Below, piece by piece: positions 61,680 through 64,000 of a stretch of DNA of 64,000 nt. A model generated the notes under the pieces. That model worked only from the letters and a program-made list of their open reading frames with translations. It did not search any database and had not been told where the DNA came from. The first letter of the stretch is position 1. Every line of letters starts with the position of its first letter. Where the stretch lies: the NCBI RefSeq assembly GCF_020169515.1, contig NZ_JAHMHW010000018.1, forward strand, positions 1 to 64,000. The letters are read 5' to 3'. This stretch comes from Paenibacillus vietnamensis. Its GTDB lineage: Bacteria; Bacillota; Bacilli; Paenibacillales; Paenibacillaceae. The translations under genes and the position numbers were made by a program.

Positions 61680-63224
61680 ATGCCGGACAGATGCGAATCG
61701 GGGAACGGGGGGCTGCAGGAGCGAATCGAGCGGATCAAGCAGGGAGGCGCCGCCCGCTACCACGAGAAAAACGCCGAGCAGGGAAAGCTGTTCGTCCGCG
61801 ACCGGCTGAAGCTGCTGTTCGATCCGGATTTCGAGCTGGAGGACGCTTTGTTCGCCAACTGCGCGCAGCCGGACCTGCCGGCTGACGGCGTCGTGACGGC
61901 GATAGGCAAAATTAACGGGCAAACCGTCTGCGTCATCGCCAACGATTCGACCGTCAAGGCCGGTTCGTGGGGAGCACGGACGGTTGAGAAAATGATCCGG
62001 ATGCAGGAAACCGCGGATAAAATGCGGGTTCCGCTTCTGTATCTGGTCGATTCGGCTGGTGCGCGGATTACGGACCAGGTGGAGATGTACCCGGGTCGGC
62101 GCGGCGCGGGGAAAATTTTTTACAATCAGGTGAAGCTGTCGGGGAAGGTCCCTCAGGTCTGCCTGTTATTCGGCCCGTCGGCAGCGGGCGGGGCGTACAT
62201 TCCCGCCTTCTGCGACATCGTGATCATGGTGGACGGCAATGCCTCGATGTACCTAGGCTCCCCGCGGATTGTCGAAATCGTAACCGGGGAAAAATCGACA
62301 CTGGAGCAGCTGGGCGGAGCCCGCATGCATTGCTCCATATCGGGATGCGGCGACGTGCTCGCTTCCAGCGAAGAAGAGGCGATTGCGTTCGCGCGGGATT
62401 ATCTTGGTTTTTTTCCGGCCAATTGTGCGGAAAGGCCGGCCGTTATGGAAGCGAAGCCTGCCGTAGAGCTCGAACAAACGCTGGAGGACATCGTCCCCGG
62501 CAACCAGTACGCAGCTTTCGACATGTACGATTTCATCGAACGGATTGTCGACGAGGACTCGTTTCTTGAGATCAAGAAGCTGTTCGCCAAGGAGCTCATT
62601 ACGGGTTTTGGCCGGTTTGCAGGCAGGCCGGTCGGCATTATCGCGAATCAGCCCCGGACGAAGGGGGGCATTCTGTTCCACGACTCGGCCGACAAAGCGG
62701 CCAAATTCATCTGCTTATGCGACGCCTATCATATTCCGCTTCTGTTTCTGGCGGACGTTCCGGGCTTTATGGTCGGTACGCGGGTGGAGCAGGCGGGCAT
62801 CATCCGGCATGGCGCAAAAATGATAACGGCCGTATCGGAGGCGACCGTACCCAAAATTTCGGTCATCGTGCGCAAAGCGTACGGGGCCGGGTTGTATGCG
62901 ATGGCCGGACCGGCGTTCGAGCCGGACTGCTGCCTCGCGCTGCCTTCAGCCCAAATCGCCGTAATGGGGGCCGAGGCGGCAATCAATGCGGTGTACGCGA
63001 ACAAAATCGCGGAGCTCCCCGAGGGGGAAAGAGACGGCTTCATCGCCGGCAAGCGGGAGGAATACAACAAGGACATCGACATCTACAGCCTGGCCTCGGA
63101 AATGGTTATCGACGGGATCGTTCCGGCGAACGAGCTGCGCGGCGAGCTGATCAAGCGGTTCGGCGTTTATTCGGGGAGAATTGTTCCGAATGCGGAGCGG
63201 AAGCATCCCGTTTATCCGGTGTAG
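61680..63224 (+). CDS. Acyl-CoA carboxylase carboxyltransferase (beta) subunit
   Basis: A 514-residue biotin-dependent carboxyltransferase. N-terminal half: RDRLKLLFDPDFELED, LVDSAGARITDQ, FGPSAAGGAYIPAFCDIVIMV; C-terminal half: LFLADVPGFMVGTRVEQAGIIRHGAKM and RKAYGAGLYAMAGPAF. Best match in type is methylcrotonyl- or geranyl-CoA carboxylase, consistent with leucine or terpenoid breakdown. The biotin carboxylase subunit is not in the window and may follow. GAGAGGAGGATGGG precedes the ATG. Confidence 0.93.
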   Translation: MPDRCESGNGGLQERIERIKQGGAARYHEKNAEQGKLFVRDRLKLLFDPDFELEDALFANCAQPDLPADGVVTAIGKINGQTVCVIANDSTVKAGSWGARTVEKMIRMQETADKMRVPLLYLVDSAGARITDQVEMYPGRRGAGKIFYNQVKLSGKVPQVCLLFGPSAAGGAYIPAFCDIVIMVDGNASMYLGSPRIVEIVTGEKSTLEQLGGARMHCSISGCGDVLASSEEEAIAFARDYLGFFPANCAERPAVMEAKPAVELEQTLEDIVPGNQYAAFDMYDFIERIVDEDSFLEIKKLFAKELITGFGRFAGRPVGIIANQPRTKGGILFHDSADKAAKFICLCDAYHIPLLFLADVPGFMVGTRVEQAGIIRHGAKMITAVSEATVPKISVIVRKAYGAGLYAMAGPAFEPDCCLALPSAQIAVMGAEAAINAVYANKIAELPEGERDGFIAGKREEYNKDIDIYSLASEMVIDGIVPANELRGELIKRFGVYSGRIVPNAERKHPVYPV

Positions 63225-63332
63225 CGGAAAAGGAGAGGCGATTTTGCGGACGGTCAGCTAAATTGCGTATCCGCAGCTGCTGTTCGCAAACGGTATTAGC
63301 GGGGGGCATGCGGTGGCACGGAGGTGACGGGC

Positions 63333-64000
63333 ATGAGTGATCCGGTGCTGTGGGAGCGGCGGGGGCATGTCGGCTATATCCGGCTGAACCGGCCGGAGAG
63401 TCTGAATGCGCTGAGCGGCGATATGCTGGCTGCGCTTGGCGGGATTGTCGAAGCGATCGGCCAAAGCACGCGCGAAATCCGTACGGTGATCATATCCGGC
63501 GAAGGCAGGGCCTTCTGCGCAGGCGCGGATTTGAAGGAGCGCAGAACGATGGACGAAGGGCAGGTCCGGAGCAGCGTCAGCCGGATCAGGGAGGTGCTCG
63601 CCGCGATCGAACGGCTGCCGCAGCCGACCATCGCGGCCATCAACGGCTTCGCATTCGGGGGCGGACTGGAGCTTGCGTTATGCTGCGATTTTCGTTTTGC
63701 GGTCCGCGGGGCGCAGCTCGGGCTGACGGAGACGGGGCTTGGCATCATTCCCGGTGCGGGAGGCACGCAGCGGTTGCCGCGTCTTCTCGGACCGGGCAAA
63801 GCGAAGGAGCTGATTTTGACCGCACGCAAAATATCCGCAGACAAGGCCTGCGAAATCGGGCTGTTGAACGGAGTGGCGGATGATCTCGCTCAGCTGGAGA
63901 GCAGCTGCGGGAGGCTGGCCGCTGAAATGCTTGCGAACGCCCCGCTCGCGGTCTATCAGGCGAAGTCTGCGATCGACCGCGGCTTGGATACCGATTTGCA
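63333..64000 (+). CDS. Enoyl-CoA hydratase/isomerase, partial (3' end missing)
   Basis: Crotonase-fold enzyme truncated by the window end after ~222 residues. Seen: VGYIRLNRPESLNALS, FCAGADLKER (oxyanion), AAINGFAFGGGLELALCCDFR, TETGLGIIPGAGGTQRLPR with the two acidic catalytic positions, and NAPLAVYQAKSAID. In a leucine pathway this would be methylglutaconyl-CoA hydratase. GGAGGTG precedes ATG 63333. The 108 bases between it and the carboxylase gene hold only an AGGAGAGG site and a five-codon frame. Confidence 0.92.
   Translation, partial: MSDPVLWERRGHVGYIRLNRPESLNALSGDMLAALGGIVEAIGQSTREIRTVIISGEGRAFCAGADLKERRTMDEGQVRSSVSRIREVLAAIERLPQPTIAAINGFAFGGGLELALCCDFRFAVRGAQLGLTETGLGIIPGAGGTQRLPRLLGPGKAKELILTARKISADKACEIGLLNGVADDLAQLESSCGRLAAEMLANAPLAVYQAKSAIDRGLDTDL

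Noticed and set aside
63225..63332. Remnant gene between carboxylase and enoyl-CoA hydratase
   Set aside because: Only a five-codon frame after AGGAGAGG is present; no recognisable homology to a lyase or ligase.

Overview
The window reads as chromosomal DNA of a spore-forming, low-GC-phylum Gram-positive bacterium of the Paenibacillus/Cohnella type (inference). Supporting signs are AGGAGG-type ribosome binding sites, GTG and TTG starts, many intrinsic terminators, a Tlp small spore protein, YesM/YesN regulators beside lipoprotein-dependent sugar ABC transporters, a GlpP antiterminator and an AtuA/acyl-CoA cluster. No phage, insertion sequence, CRISPR array or tRNA gene was found.

Layout. 0-1.4 kb: 3' part of a 23S rRNA, ended by a terminator with no 5S gene after it. 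1.6-6.6 kb: polysaccharide deacetylase lipoprotein, unknown lipoprotein and an OmpR-type two-component pair. 6.6-10.9 kb: a 39-residue membrane peptide, an alpha/beta hydrolase, a DUF3048 lipoprotein and the PitR/Pit phosphate pair. 11.0-11.3 kb: a dense cluster of DnaA-box sequences away from any replication gene. 11.4-15.8 kb: YqfQ-like protein, YerC, a CbiX-like chelatase, diacylglycerol kinase and an RlmD-type rRNA methyltransferase. 16-19.6 kb: a more AT-rich stretch (cupin, NUDIX, histidine phosphatase), then a phytanoyl-CoA-dioxygenase-like enzyme divergent from an AraC regulator.

19.9-34.6 kb: an arabinose-polymer utilisation locus. YesM/YesN sense, a lipoprotein and two permeases import oligosaccharides, GH51 and GH2 enzymes cut them inside the cell, and a large secreted GH43 enzyme with three repeated CBM6-like modules works outside. 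34.7-35.5 kb: a probable type III toxin-antitoxin locus made of a promoter, three ~55-bp repeats, a terminator and a ToxN/AbiQ/CptN-like toxin gene. 35.5-37.2 kb: a divergent FolD plus FchA under a ZTP riboswitch. 37.3-38.3 kb: TM2 protein and YgjP-like metallopeptidase. 38.4-44.1 kb: a six-gene operon with two ABC ATPases, membrane proteins and an ECF sigma factor, preceded by a candidate ECF promoter.

44.5-50.3 kb: tlp, an effector-binding protein, an ankyrin protein, a DeoR regulator, a patatin-like phospholipase, a metallophosphoesterase and GlpP. 50.4-56.6 kb: a long terminator that is a likely GlpP target, then a Ugp-like glycerol-3-phosphate/glycerophosphodiester ABC transporter and two glycerophosphodiester phosphodiesterases. 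56.6-57.3 kb: a non-coding stretch full of short repeats. 57.3-64 kb: a DUF4097 lipoprotein, then an acyl-CoA catabolic operon (AtuA-like proteins, acyl-CoA dehydrogenase, acyl-CoA carboxylase beta subunit, enoyl-CoA hydratase) that runs off the end. Two copies of a short inverted-repeat-bounded element lie at 44.3 and 58.4 kb.
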